NCBI GenBank assembly: GCA_003344405.1 | Contig: NOWV01000072.1 | Location: forward strand, 62,001-126,000 | Reading direction: 5' to 3' | Length of the DNA: 64,000 nucleotides | DNA from: Trichoplax sp. H2 | Lineage: Eukaryota > Placozoa > Uniplacotomia > Trichoplacea | Shown: piece by piece, positions 1 through 14,487 of the stretch | How the letters are laid out: each line of letters begins with the position of its first letter | Numbering within the stretch: the first letter of the stretch is position 1 | Notes under the pieces: generated by a model | What the model saw: the letters and a program-made list of their open reading frames with translations, nothing else | Told to the model about the DNA's origin: nothing | The model's database searches: none | Position numbers and translations under genes: made by a program

Positions 1-412
1 AGTAAGCGTAACTGAGTGAAGGAAAACAAATCAAAAGTTTGAATGAAACATTCGAGAAAATTTTGAAAGTTCTTATGGCAAAGGGAAATTTGATCGTTCA
101 TATCAAGCAAACACAAATTTTATGCAACAGCTATAAACATTCTTGTTTAAATGGTGTTCTCTCGGGAAGTAATATGATATCTTAAACTGTTTTGTTGAGT
201 TTTGTCAGTAAGAATGAGTAGCTTAAAATTATCGTTTTATGTTAATATGATGTCGAAAGGGTTTATTATCACATTCTTCTTAAGTGCCTTAATCCTAGAT
301 TCTCATTGTCGATTCTGGAAGAAATCTTTTTATTTAAACTTAAACTGAAATTGTAGCTCCGGATAATTTTATTTTAGAAATAAAACATAAACTATAGTTT
401 TTCTACATTTAC

Positions 413-868
413 TAAATTAATTGCTGAAACTTGATCCGCTGCCGGACACTTTAAAACGCAATAGTTTGCCTTCGTAAGTTGGCAATGAATGCAATCTAAA
501 ATGCCATACTGAAGACGTTCTTATTCTGGACATGCAATTTGATTCTATTTCTATACCTTAAGCGAAATGTGTTGCTTTGCTTTAATAGCAAGGATATAGT
601 ATTATTACTCCTGGAACTATTATCGTATTGATATATAGTCTATTGAGAAAAATAATTAAAAGTTAACACTTACCCAGGCATGAGGTTGTGCATTTGACAC
701 CAGGATTGAAAATCATGAGAGCAATCTTCATTTAAGGTCAAATTTCCCTGCAAAGCTGTGGAATATTGAAGAATTTTATCATCAATTTCTTTTATAAAAG
801 CACCAATTTCCGATGAGTAATACATGACGACAAATGTTTGTGTTGCAAAGACGCTTTGCCAGAAAATG
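413..868 (-). CDS. STAT-A: partial STAT-like gene, coiled-coil exons; rest off the left edge
   Basis: Two likely exons on the minus strand. Exon 674-868 has acceptor TTTAG and donor GTAAGT. It encodes a helical segment ending GNLTLNEDCSHDFQSWCQMH, which lines up with ENLTVKHC...QLWCESS in the coiled coil of STAT-D in this window. Downstream, 413-508 encodes LTKANYCVLKCPAADQ, at the place where STATs pass from coiled coil to DNA-binding domain (family pattern L-x-K-S-x-F-V-V-x-x-Q-P). A possible 31-base exon near 600-630 would bridge the two in phase. The DNA-binding, linker and SH2 parts should lie beyond position 1; N-terminal exons should lie between 0.9 and about 6 kb but were not resolved. 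This is inference from weak protein similarity and correct exon order, so the gene could also be a decayed copy. Confidence 0.5.
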
Positions 869-3762
869 CTAAAGTTTCCGTAGAAAAGCTGATATATATT
901 TACTCCTCACCGTCCGTCTAACTGTGCAACCAATAAAAAATCTTACCCTCTTTTTAATTTCTCTAGGAGTCCAATTGTGCCTCAGGGCAAATTCTTTTAT
1001 TTATTTTTATTGTTCTCTTAGCAGTACAATAACGATAACGCAAAATGCCCACCTAAAAAATGCTAATTAAGCTACATGAGATGCCATACATAGTAATTAA
1101 TGATGACTAAGAAGTTGTTGATGTACTCCGTATGTAAGCAAACTTCTTATTTTAAGCCTTACTGTTGCGCCTAGCCTAATTCAGCTTTGTTTGTATGTCA
1201 CAAAACTCCTTCGACAAGAAAACAATCATATAGAAAGTAATAATATTTCCTAAGATGATGTAACTTATGAACTGTTTAAAGCATGTTTATTTCGAAACAT
1301 AAAATCTTAAATTAATTTCAAAACAAAACTTGTATTTTATTGATAATATTGTAGATAATTGTGCATATAGCTAAAAGCAACAGTTTGTTGTATTTGTTAT
1401 GCACAGTTAGTACTCCAGGATTACACTAGAATTAATTAAAGATTTACTTAATGTACATATCCGGGTAGACCTCATTACAATGACGGCTTAATTAGCGTTG
1501 CATAAATGCAAGCGTCCCTATTAAGAATAGTAAATCTGGTTTCGGGTCATTGAGAGTTTTAATAAACATAAAACTAAATGTCCAATCTCGTTGAAACTAA
1601 AAACTTTGCTATCCTATGAATTACGATTTGGATGCTTGATTTACCAGTAGAAATTGAAAGGATTCTCAGCATGACCACACTTTAAAGACCCAAATTTCTT
1701 GTATATAAGATAAAATCGAAGTCATTTGTAAAAAAATCGAGAAACTTTTCTCCTATAATATAAATCCATTATTAGCTACGCTTATCTAAGAAAATTCTAT
1801 ATCTTCTGAATTTCCAGATAATGTTAGTTATAGTTTATTGTTAAAATCTTAATCTATGGATAGCGTTGATACTATTATCGTAGACGATTAAATTGAAGAA
1901 CGTTTTATTGTACGGTGCTGCTACTAAGCAAAGACAGAAGTTTAATATTCTTGACCTATCTATCAAATCTTCACTGAAGCATATGTATGTGCCTAATACA
2001 CTTTACCTATTTGTCCTATCTTTACTGATGGCAGAGATACTAACTATTTATTTATTGATGGCCTGACTACACCTCCATTAATGATATTTTCAATCATTAG
2101 AAACAAGAAAATATCCAATTTTTCTTTAAAATTTTACCATACAAAATATGTATTCGGCAATACATTGTTTATCGTTATCCTGTAGCTTAAATAGCTCAAA
2201 CACAACTAATGTCTGTGTGTTGTAGATAATTCGCAAGTATGTGATATAATTGAAGCATGTCTACTACTTTTGCGTCTTGAAATTTTTTTCAATACAATTT
2301 TTAAAGTATCCAACTAGTCTATTTCAGTAATTTTATATTCAATAACGGAGTATGAATAAAGTAATGGAATGTAAACTCTATGATTAAAACGTAGCATTTA
2401 TTTAATAAATAATCTGAATATCAGCATGACTTCTAGATGTTAAAAGGTCAGTGGAACAAATGCTCTGTTATCTAGTCAATCCAAATCATTTCTTAATTGT
2501 AAATATTTAAACAAGAATAACACGCAAAGTGAATTAATTCACTTCCTTATATCAATTACTTTATAATACTAAAATTGCTCCACAACTTGTAAAACACATT
2601 CATAGCAAAGCGAGAAATTAATTTCAGGAACTGAAGTTGAGGCTGTGAATTTGCTATTTTAACGCTCTAACTAAATAGCATATCACAACGTATAAGAAAA
2701 CATTCACTATCATATATTTATGAATAAATTGAAGTCATTGTTGACAGGGAATTTCCGATAATTATGCGCTTTCATAAACGTATGCTTAAAAAAATTTATC
2801 AATCTGATTATTCGCTATTTGTTTAAAGTTGATTCAATGCTAACATGGAAAACATTTTCGTTTCCGTAAATTCTAGTTTTATTACGATCTTTCACATTGA
2901 CTTTGTATTCTCTATGTTGCATATCCATCCTTGTAACGTAATTGAGAGTTTATTTTTGTAAAGCGATTAATAAACTGTATAGAATAAACCTTTCTGCACG
3001 CCACCAAGCTATTAAGCCTTTTAATATCTAGTGTTGTAGCTTCCCTATTTTAATTGACTCAAAAGTATCTAATCTAATGAGCTATAAGAGAACAAGTCAC
3101 TATTGTTATATAATATACTATCATTTATTTCCTATGTAATTGTACGAAGCATTCGGAAGATAATGACTAAGACTTTATAATAACTAATAACTTATGACTG
3201 AAGACGTGACTGCATAAAAACTCTTATTTCTTTTATTACTCACCTGATTGTATCTGAAAAAGCTAGACGCAGGTATAAAATTAAATGCGATGAATCGGCA
3301 ACGAAATTAAAAATTAATTATTTAAAGTAGATAATGCTAAAATTTTTATATAGAGCAATGATTTTTTGGCGTAAAGTTTATATCATCAGTCCTAACTGAT
3401 CGTCACAATCATGGATAATTATTGATCCTACCAATTTTGTGAACTCTGAAAAAGTTTAATCGTAATTTCTATAGAGGATTAGAAAACATCTAGATTGATT
3501 ATCCTTCCTTTTCATTCGAATAGTATTACTATGAATTAGATTTCTGCGTATCAACACTATTATTCCTAGAATATTACATTAGCTTAATGGTACTTAACAA
3601 TACATTTTAAAGCCGTCAAACACAACAGCGATAGAAGCATAATGTTTATTGTAATCATCGCAGCAATTATATTGTAGCTTAGGATTGGTCCTTATAATAA
3701 CAGGAAAACTTTTAGTGAAATTATGAAATGGTACAATAGTCTATCCGCTAGTAAGTGAACGC

Positions 3763-3977
3763 AATAAACTTTTTGGCATTTATAAAATTTACATAAATAG
3801 TACTAAAAGCACCAAATACGGACACTTAAAATAAAATTTTAAAAATAGCGTAAAATGTATGCAATAATCTTTCTGATCATAAAATGAAGGTAATAACTTC
3901 TTGGCCTATACAACATTTACAGAAGGAGCACTTAAAGCACCTATTAAGGCCAATTTAAATACAATTTTAAAATAGCA
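3763..3977. repeat. Diverged tandem duplication, two copies, period about 129 bp
   Basis: Copy 1 is 3763-3850 and copy 2 is 3892-3977. Both contain AATAA-CTT-TTGGC, then a run ending AAAGCACC, then a shared A/T-rich end with AATTTTAAAA and ATAGC. They align with many substitutions but in the same order. Non-coding. Confidence 0.6.
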
Positions 3978-5701
3978 ATATGCGTCTATACATCATTTTT
4001 TATAGTATGTTTTCGAACCTGTTAAAACAAGTACACAAACAATATCAGTCATTAAACTGCTACGAATAAAGAAGAAAAAATTACCGATTAGGTAATTACA
4101 GTGTATCAAGGGAACAGTTTTAATTGTTTGAATTTTAATAATTTTATCTGACTGAAGATAGTTGCTTATAAATTTTCTTATTATTATAATAAAGTTATAA
4201 TTGCTACTGTAAATGCAGGAAAGATATCGAATTAGATTTATAGCGACACATAAGGAAAAATTAAATCATACAAATGCCTACGTTGCACTATAATAACTGT
4301 AAACTTTTGTGAATTACCCCTAATTTACTCATAAAAAATAAATTTATTCTCATCATTAATTCTTGTTGACGTATAAATTCTATTCAAAGTCTTAAAAATC
4401 ACTTGCGGAAGTGCCGATAGGTAAACTAGTTTATTTACTTACCGATCCATCTGTCTGATGTATGTTGACAAATCTGACTTCCGTATTTACTTAACCATTC
4501 TTCGACAAATTTAAGACCAATTATTACCGTAATATTAAAGAATTTACTAGACAAAGATGGGATGACGGTTATGTACACAAAGAATTTCACTACATCAACC
4601 CAGATGTAGACTAAATTATGATTTAATTATCGCAGTGGATGAGTAGGACTATTTAGAAATTCATTCTAAATTAATAAATGAGTGCGATATTGTACTTGAT
4701 GTGGTTATGTGATGAGGTAATCGCCTACACTATATCAGTGATTATTATAGTACAAAGTGGTACCAGTCTGGTCAACCTTAAATTCGCTTAGATAAGTCTA
4801 TCTAATGAATACCCACTGTTAACTCTAAATATATTTTCATACATTGATAATTAAATTAACATAGAATACTTTAAGGTACTATAGAAAAGCCTAGGCAGGC
4901 TTTATTAATAGATTTCTAATTTTAGATGCCTCTTCATCAATCACGTTATAAAGCTATATGATATTTAACTTATGTAATAGCTATGTAGAACTATAATCAA
5001 ACTTATACCTATTATAATAAAATACACATTTTAATTTAGGTAATAGTCCTTTATTAATTGACAAGCTAGCGCAATCCACAGTTAAATCTAAGACTTGAAA
5101 TATAATTCCGCTATGCAATAATTTCGTTAGGAAGTGACAGATACGTTCGATGTTTTATTGTAGTCTTTATTAGATAATTTAATGCAGATACAACGATAAC
5201 AGGGCATTATAAAGTTAACGTATTGTTTATATTCTTACAGTAATGCGCTAATACAGGATAAATATTAATGAAAAATAGAATTTATAATACGCTTAATACT
5301 TATACGTAAGATAGCCCCATCTTGTAGAAATATTGCTATATCGTAAATTTAAAATATTCTCCTAATTTACAATCATAATTCCTATAATTTAGCACGAAAT
5401 TTGTCTGGAAAATAGGGTTAAGAACTTAACACATATCAACAAATTATGCAATATTCATTACAGGTAGATAGGTATAAGCTTACCTAGTTAATGACATTAA
5501 CCAATCTAGCTTAGAATGTAATTAAAACTATTAGATAACTTTCTATCTTATTAAAGTAAGTAATAACTAATTTATGATAATATTGAAGGCAATTCTTTAA
5601 ATTATTTTAATGCTAATTTGAAGTGTAGATGTGAGATAGTTTCTCTTTCATTAAACACAGAATGATCGATAATCTAGTCCTACTAAAAATATTCGAAGCT
5701 A

Positions 5702-5768
5702 GATCATTAGCAAATAAGATACAATCGATTAAAGCAGATTGATCAAATAAGATACCATCGATTAAAGC
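5702..5768. repeat. Short tandem duplication, period about 39 bp
   Basis: The core CAAATAAGATAC-ATCGATTAAAGC occurs at 5711-5735 and again at 5744-5768 with one difference. Non-coding. Confidence 0.7.
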
Positions 5769-6175
5769 CGCAAACTTAAGAAGTATTACTAGAAGTCAAA
5801 TAATGTAAATTGCCAATTCAGGGACAGAGAAATCGAATTCAACAACTCCGTTTAGTATAAGAGGTCCGCTGAATAAATATTTAGCAGTAATTGTAACAAA
5901 TATACCCGACCATCAATTAAATAATGTCAGTCAGAATCTGCTTGAAAGCACGGCTCATAGTCTGATATTTCCATATTTCCTATTAATTAATAAGTTACCA
6001 TCATTGTTGGCTAAAATAGCATCATTAACACGATAGAGCTTGGATTACTTGACCCACGGAGTGAATTTTTAATATTTGCTAGTCGATAAAGTACAGTATG
6101 AAACTTGCGAGAATAGTCATAAATAACTTGTTTTTAGTAAATTTATCGTCAGTTATAATATTTTTATCTTACTAC

Positions 6176-9100
6176 CTCCTTCATCATTGACTATTAGATT
6201 TCGCAAAGACTGTAATGCCACTTCACCAGGATATATAACTCTCCATTTTCGATTACTTGATAATACGCTATTTGAGACAATTTCATAAAACGTAAGTTTA
6301 AACGATTATTGTAGGATATACCTTGTTGATACAAGTCCCTAACTCTATCCATTTACAACTCACTCATCGATCCATGATCTTTTTAATGAATTTTCTGGTT
6401 TGGTCCATCGAATAAGATTTTGCGCTAATATTGGATAGTGAAATTATTATTAATCTCGAGAGAAGCATGTAGAGACTGATATTGCGAAATTAAATGTAGG
6501 GCTGCTTCAATAAAAAAGATGTTTTTACTGTCTTTATACGGCACAGTAAGATTTCCGGGAGATTTTTCACTAAAACGTATAAGGCAAGTTCCAATTGGTT
6601 CACTCTGTAGGATAGATTCAGCTTCGGCTTTACTAATAAATCCTATAATATTTCTATCAATAATTTCAGTGATTTAGTATTTTGATGTACACTGGTATTA
6701 GGAATAAAAATTTTGTTAGTAATCAATAGCGTCTATAGTTTCGTTTACTTATAATCGAAAAATTTTATCTAGAAATTGTTGAAAATATATTACTTTGTAT
6801 TTTTATAGCAAATACTAAATTGAAAACTTTGATAATCTTACCCTTCCTTCCATAAAGTTGATAGTAAGTTTGCTGGCTTCGATATTGCTTCTAAACACAT
6901 AAATATCCATTCACCAACAGAGTACCTGTCTGCTAAACCAGCCTTTGCATTCTGATTTACAAAATAAAATGTTAAAAATGTATTGATGAGATGACTACAG
7001 CAGAAATTTTACAGTTAATAAATCGCCTTTGAATGAGTCTCACATTGACGAAGACATCTCGGTTTACCAATTCATTATCGTTGACAGTAACAGGATCTGC
7101 CGTTTCAAATATCATGTTTGTTAAATCTTTTAATTTGTCTCACATTTATCTAATTTTATATCGATTGTATGATTGCACTTTCTATATCATACTAGTGTGC
7201 CCACACGCCAAGTTTATATAGAATATAGATTTGTCGGTACTGTTATACTGGCACTTCATCTACTACTGTACCTTCCCAAATAAGTTTAATTTATTTTAAC
7301 TTATCAATCTTTTCTATTTTTGCTCACTATTTATTATGTACCATTTTTTACAAATATTTTAATGACGAACTCTCGATTTAGATGAAATTGGAAAGATTTA
7401 GCCTCGTGCAATACTAGTACTGGTTAGTTAACTTAATCTTGCACTATAAACAGCCTGTTCTATTTTAAAAAATAATCGCCATTATAAAGTACATTTTTGT
7501 TACCTTTTCCGAAAATCATAAATTTAATATATTGCAGATTTATTGCTGATAATGATTTTTTAACGCGGTACTGGAATTGAAATACCAGCATTTTTTCAAC
7601 TTCATACCAAGGCATATCAGGTTCATATGGAAAGCAACTTCCGGCTGAGATCAACTAATGGCAATGAGTCGTTTACGGAAATTCAATAAGCAATAAGTTA
7701 TGAGTATCACAATACGAGCTATAATGAAAAATTAAACGCCTAAATTTAGCGAATTAAATTTTTATCTATCTATTGTGATTCCATGGTGATTCCAACTAAT
7801 TACTTACGATGGGAATCACCGTAGTTATAGTATGTCAGAGTAAAATATATGTGGTACCATAATAATAATTGTTATAAAGTTATTGATAACTGTGTAAGTT
7901 TTTGTACTGTAATTACGACTAATAGTAAGTAATATTTGATATTTACAGTATTGTATAAAGAAGCAATCATAAGTACTCGTATAGGGTAAATTAGATGAGA
8001 ATATAATATTTTTTAATATTGATATATTATCGTGTATAACAATAAATACGAATGTGTAAGATTAACTACGTGAAATAGTGTAGCCTGCATCATAGCTTTA
8101 AATATAGCTAATGGAAATTTGTGCATCATGATGGCATGTTGTGTAATTAGTGAAAGCATACAAGCACAAATTGATGAATAAATGGAATAGTTTTTACCGG
8201 CTACACTCGAAGTATCTATTGTATAAAATCATAAAACCTAAATACATAACAATATCGTCACGGTGCAAGTACATCATGAACAGCAGTAGAGATTTTAAGT
8301 ATTTTTACCGTAGCAGATTTCCATATTAGCTGTTGATTTTATATGTTCTATTCTTTCTGTATTAATTAGCTGCGTTCTATAGTAGTACAGTGTTATGTTG
8401 TTCCTTATGCTACTAGGTTAAGGCTGTAATGTTAGCCGAATAGTAGACATTCTTCTTATGGTAACCTTTGAGCCATTTACATAATTCTCATGTCCAGTAC
8501 ACCTAATAGTAACAAGTTTTCCTTAAAGAACTGTTCAAGGAGTCTATTGACGAAATTAGGGACTTCTTATCTTATTCCTATCTGCATCTTATCTAATGTT
8601 AAGCAAAAGAATTATGTTTTTCTCTATGCTTTTGCTTATATAGATTAGATTGACTAAAACTATTGTAATTGTCTTGTAATTGCGACTATTAGCCGCTCGT
8701 AACCGGTTTTGTAGTTTCATAAGCAAACCAGCCTTGATCCTACTAGTTAGAATAAAGTAAAGTAACTCGATGTTGTACAGTTTATCGGGGGAATATGGTC
8801 TAAAAGGGTAGTTCTAAGTTGATACTAGGATAATCACTGAAAATAGCAACTTAGAAGAGCGAAATAGTTTACTTACACTTTGTCAAGAGTGTATTCTATA
8901 ATAAATATAAATAACGTTATGAATCATAGTCCATTAGTAACGCGACGGATTGTAGGGCTATTTCCGTCTAATAGTAGATCGTAGGTGCACTAAATTGATA
9001 CTATAAACGCTCAAACTGTAGTTCGGTTATCTAGAATTAATTAATAGAAGTCCATAGCTATAAATTCTGTATTTCTGTATTAATTTGGTTATTAAGTTAA

Positions 9101-12100
9101 ACTCAGGTGTTAGAATCTTTAGATAATCCATCAATGTTAGTTATTGCCGAAGGGTATATAAATTCAGCAGATAGTTAGATAAAATCAGTTCTCTAGTTGT
9201 GTAACATAATAACAGTGGCGTTTAAGTTTTTGCAAGTAGATAAGGGATACTAAATCCGGAAGACTCCAGAAATTTCGGGATTTTTGTACGTAAATTTTAT
9301 CACAAAGTTAGTTTGTAACAACAACATCTTCGATCATCAAGCTATGTAACGTCTACTCTCTAAATCTGAATTAATTCCAATCGATAGCATTTACGATGTC
9401 AAAGAAAAGTAATTTAATACTGGTAACTCTCTAAATTTTTCCTACAAATTAAACTGTAGCTATTTCAAGCCAATTTAAACGGAAAGTAATACAAAATTAA
9501 TACGTATACGTTCCTTTTAACTATTTCAATTTACGTAAGCTTAAATTAACGCACATCTGTATCTGGAATTAGATGAATATCCCAAGCTACGCCGGTATCA
9601 GCTCTAGCCAACTGATTACCACCAGTTAAGAGCGCGAAAGGCTTGCTCTTACACTCCATCTAAGAAACAAAAAGATTTTAATTTTACAAAATTTACAACA
9701 GATATAAAATTAAGGTAGATAGCGTATAATTATATTATTAGAATAAGTCATCCTGTGCTAAAATAAATTCGAATGTTATTGAGTAAGATCGATTTAAATC
9801 TTAATTATATTACTCTGGTTTGCAAATTTGCAGCTTAGGATCAAATATTACTAGATATCAAGGATTTTATAGGAAATTATTAATAGAATCATTTCTTCAC
9901 AAAGCCCTCCATTTGACTGATTTACGGCTAAAATCGAAGTTATGGTTATACAATAAAGAGGGTTGTAAATTTACGTATCATTTGATCAATTTTATTTATA
10001 AGATATCTAAAAATTGCTATATTATTTTAGTACTATCTTATACATGAAATTAATAATATCACGGAAAATATTACCGCTAAAGTTGTTCCAAGACAAGTCT
10101 GAACGTTACAGCTAAAGATCAGCTGGCATCGATAATCCGTCACGTAAGGCTTCCGGAAATTGCAGATTGTTAGTCAGAATTTAATGACCAAAATTAGATC
10201 AGTGATAACTAGCAGTTAGATGAATTAAGGATTTACCAGCTCCTCAGCATTCTTATCTCGTTTTCCACTCGTAAAGCGTTCTTTAAATTTGCCTATACAA
10301 TACTGTCTATCACCCAATTGTTCCAATGTCATTTCCTAGTATTTTCAAAATTACGAGTTTGAATTGAATCTAGTTGCTCAACTTTCAACATTTAGATTAT
10401 ATTTGATATTACTCTATTCCAATATATTTCTATCATACATTACTCATATTGGCATAATATATAGACTGATTCTCTTCAGTTAATAATTACAATTTGCAGA
10501 TTTTCTGCTTATATTGTCGTTGAAAAAATTGTTAAAAGTGATGTTGCTAACTAAATCAAATTTCTTTTAACATAAAAATCTTACAATAGCCGAAAAAGTT
10601 TTTTCGTGATTTCTCGTCTCGAATCTAAGAAAAATCAAAACTAAAGATAAGCATCAATAAATCACAACTCTAATCCTCATTTACTATATCATAATTAACA
10701 AATATGCCAGGAAAAAGGATCTACTTCCTGAAAAGCTATTCCTACGTGATTTCTATTAGAAAATTCAAAAATATTGATAATTTCCTATCATTGTAAAAGT
10801 ACAGCTAATATACGTTGCCCTTCAAACTTAGCAATGAAACTTTAATCATTTTGAATGTACGAACTTAACTATACTTTAACTGCATCAATATTTATTAGCG
10901 CTGATTTGGATAAAATTACAAAAATATTTTATTTTTAGCATAAATGAGTGAGATGATAATTATGATAATGGTAATGATAATTTTATAGGAGTAACTTTGT
11001 CGCTATCCTTAAAAAACATTTACCCATCATATGTCGTCTTTATTGGCTGTATGATAGAACATTTTTCATTAGCCAAAAATCTACAGATTAAATCATAGAA
11101 AATCATGTTTTTGGGATTAAGGCGCTAGTAAAAATTTAAGTTTTCATGAAATAATTTATCCCATATCGAATAAATTTATATCTAATAGAAAACATACACT
11201 GTGGTACATTTGATAAAATTCTCAAATTTGCTAGCTGATGAGCAGTGAATCATGACGAAGAACGATCTTTTGGAGTCCAGTTAGAATAGAAATTGAAATG
11301 GAAATAATCCGATAGATATAACAAGTTGATCAATATACATAAGATAGTCTACTTGTCTTAGTATTGTTATATGGGTTATATTTAATTATCAGAAGCTCCA
11401 GTGAATTAATTGCTATAAGATTCATAATTACCTCATAATTAGTTGGTCATGTAGAGAAGTAATATATTGCAAGTTTCGATGACAAATGTCGAGTTCTTCC
11501 AACACATCTTTATTGTTCAGTTGTGATAGTAAATTCATGACCTGTAATATCGGCAACGTTTATCTCGAAATATCTATTATCGCTAGGAGTATATTACTTA
11601 AATGCCATCAATTCTATAATCTTTTTTACTTCTTTGTGCAACTGGTGGCAATACAAAAACTTATACTAACCTCTTGATTCACGCTTAAAAATATTCGGTG
11701 GACTTCCAGTATGTTTTTAATTCTAAAAATTTTTATAGATTTATTACGTATGTCAATGCATTTACTATTAAATACACTATGAATATATACGGTAGATACG
11801 ACTACAGCATTTTTAGATTAGAATCTATAAACTTATTTTTCGATATTGGTAACAAACTGAGATTTTAAGGTAATGTCTGCGTGCTACTATGACTGCATTA
11901 AGATTATATCGTCTGCCAGTGCATTCTATTCACATCTTATATCATAAAATCTCAAGAAAGCAAGAATGTGAAATAATGTTACGCTAAACAATCCATGAGA
12001 ATATGCAGGCTACATGGATAGAAGATATTTTTTATTCACATTTTAATTACTTTAAATTCTGACTGTAATCATTTGTTAAGTAATGACTTACCCAGCGTGA

Positions 12101-12795
12101 ATGTCTCTCAAATTTTCTTTAAATTCACTCGGAAATTGTGATTCTTCAGAATAAAAACGTGATTGCCATTTCCATCCCGCTAAAATTTGAAGAAGCCCAT
12201 TTTGAGCTCTTTCAATAAGACTTCTCATTAAATCTGTTTTATACCTGAATACTGTCTATACAAAAGTAGATTTAAATGATTATGATTACGGTTAGCATTG
12301 GTTACAATCAACTCATGAAAAAATACATGCTTTTACAGGAATACCAGAATAGCAATATTATAAGAATTACCCAACAATCCCGCAAAATTTCTTTCATGGG
12401 TGGGTAATCGATATCTAAGCTATTTCTAAAGCTTTCTAATTTGCAACATATATTCGAAGATAGTGCTTGCAGTAGGAAAAAAACACCCCAACTTAATCTA
12501 ATGTCCATACACAACTTGAAATGTTGGGCCTTGCTGTAGCTATCAAATGCTTTCGTACGACAGGCATTCTGTAATTGATTCATGATTAAAGATAATTTCG
12601 AAGATAGTCATTAGTAGATAGGATTAGAGCTTGACATTAGGAGATTTAGCTTCTAACGAAATCTACAAACTAACGTAGGTAAAGAAGATTAGCACAAAAT
12701 GCACATTACGAACTAATAACTTATCCTACCCGGATGCTACCATCATCGTATCCTTGAAATGCCTCGATACTAACTCCGCAGCCTCTGAGTTTGTG
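6176..12795 (-). CDS. STAT-B: divergent STAT transcription factor, coiled coil to SH2; 5' and 3' ends unresolved
   Basis: STAT proteins are latent cytoplasmic transcription factors that dimerise through SH2-phosphotyrosine contacts and bind DNA in the nucleus. Minus-strand exons that hold an open frame: 12730-12795, 12371-12497 (with SLDIDYPPMKEIL, matching DIDPPPYDDII of STAT-C), 12092-12244 (coiled coil, AGWKWQSRF where family members have EWKRRQQ), 10237-10335 and 9555-9659 (DNA-binding domain; PFALLTGGNQLARADTGVAW fits the LPVVVISN...A-x-A-x-x-x-W block), 7504-7644 and 6842-6951 (linker; YSVGEWIFMCLEAI then LWKEG), about 6540-6653 (SH2: IIGFISKAEAESIL, then GTCLIRFSE with the phosphotyrosine-binding Arg) and 6176-6255 (rest of SH2, WRVIYPGEVALQSL). 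The 110-base linker exon has the same length and phase as in STAT-C. Exons between those listed are missing, and I found neither the start codon nor the C-terminal tyrosine tail. Identification as a STAT is solid; functionality is not shown. Confidence 0.75.
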
Positions 12796-13823
12796 CTAAC
12801 AAGAAACGTAATTTAAAAACTTACAGTGATGCCATAGATAATTGTAATCAGTAGCAGTAGAGTAATAAGATATTTACATGATTTGATCATTTACTGAGAA
12901 ACAACATAATTTAGCAACTGGAAATTTTATCATGTACTGGCTCTACTGTACATTTACTATAAAAATAACGAAATCGTTTATTCCTAGAATTTCTACTATG
13001 ATATCATGAATTAAGAGCATGTACTGTATAATAGCAGATCTGAACAAACTTCTTGATTAAAAACATTGTTTCATGCCAAATAAGTTATTAACAAATTAAA
13101 AATTTTACAAATTCAAAACATCATACTACTCTTTTCGCAAATTATATGATAACGACTCACCCACAAGCTCATAAGTGACGAAGTTAATTTATCATTGGTT
13201 AAATATTCAAATTTCTGTTAAAAAGCAAAATAGACATTTATTAATGATAGCTAAGTTAATGCATAGGATCTTGTCACGACTCACTTTACGAAATGATTAA
13301 CTTAAATAAATTTTAAGCAGTGGATGATACTTAAGCAATGAATTAAATAAAAATTTGACAGTATATTATATCTCATAGTTATATTTGAAATTGGATAATT
13401 TCGTAAATTGAATTCATAATTCATATTTCGTTAATCCCTATAGAGGGAATATAAATAAAGCACTAAACCTGATCGATAGTGTTTTTCATCGAATCAATTT
13501 CTTGTACGACGACAACAGTTAACCAGTACTTGATTATAGCCAGACTGCAAGTATTATTCACTGTTATTCCTTCATTACTACATTAAAAGCAAGAATATAG
13601 ACTATTAGGCTGGCTCTTCAATATTATCTAACTCCTCTAATAGTAATCAGATGCTGTTTAAAATCACTTCTGCTAAGAGTAGGATATATCATGTGTATGA
13701 GGATGGTAGCATCTTTATACTTATAAATATTAATGAAAATTTCAAAGGTTATTAAGCTTTTAGTGTTTAGACAATAACTAGCGAAAAAGTGATGTCTCAA
13801 TGACATTTTAGAAGCGATTGTAA

Positions 13824-14487
13824 CGATATTATATTACTGTAGCATGAAATGCTGCTATAATGATACATACTGATGGTTAGGATATTAAATATCGTTAAAG
13901 TATTTAATCGATAATCAAGCATAGACGATCTATTTAAACGACTTATTACAAGAATTCCAAAGATGTTATATTACTGTAGCATAGCATATAGTTTTACTAA
14001 AATGATCTATAGTGATCCTTCTGAAGTAAGAAATAAATAAAATATTGTAATGTTAAGCAATGATCACAAGTAAGACTCCAATTTATATATTCAACGTATT
14101 TCTATGTATCAATAACAATATAATTATGAATAGAGAGAGTATTTAAAAATAGCTGATGGCAATCTCTTTTGAGAATTAAATTGATCAGACTTCTTAATGA
14201 TCAAATAGATGATATATCTAGACAAACTGTAAGGAGTAATTCTAAAGATGTTATATATCTGAGTATAAGTGTTGCTATAATGATCTTCTGTATGCTGATT
14301 CTTCTGAAGTAAAGAATATATAAGATAAATTTTATAATGCTAAGCGATAATTATAGGTCAGACTTCAATTTATATATTTAACGTACTTCTGTATATCAAT
14401 AACAGTATAAGAATAAATGGAGTACTTAAAAATAGCTGATGACAATCTTTAAGGGGAATAAAACTGATCAAAATTCTTAGTAATCAA
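13824..14487. repeat. Local duplication: two full copies and one partial, period about 285 bp
   Basis: Copies start at about 13960 and 14245. In both, in the same order: AAGATGTTATAT, TTCTTCTGAAGTAA or close variant, a TAATG-TAAGC block, CAATTTATATATT-AACGTA, and CTTAAAAATAGCTGATG or variant, then TGATCA. A first partial copy begins at 13824 (GATATTATATTACTGTAGCAT). No coding potential; probably an old segmental tandem duplication or a degraded element. Confidence 0.75.

Larger units (their letters stand above)
869..6175. other. AT-rich stretch between STAT-A coiled coil and STAT-B SH2 exons
   Basis: No complete gene is visible. It should hold the 5' exons of STAT-A and the 3' end of STAT-B. 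One possible minus-strand exon is 4443-4546 (acceptor CTAG, donor GTAAGT), encoding a Trp-rich piece with VEEWLSKYGSQIC; I cannot assign it to a STAT domain. A possible STAT-B tail is open at about 6035-6110. All else reads as intron or intergenic DNA. Confidence 0.4.

Noticed and set aside
3244-3336. Possible STAT-A N-domain exon with a strong GTGAGT donor
   Set aside because: All three frames meet a stop soon after the only good acceptor.
4443-4546. Trp-rich minus-strand segment with acceptor and donor
   Set aside because: Kept only as a possibility in the region note; no match to a STAT block and no phased partner exon.
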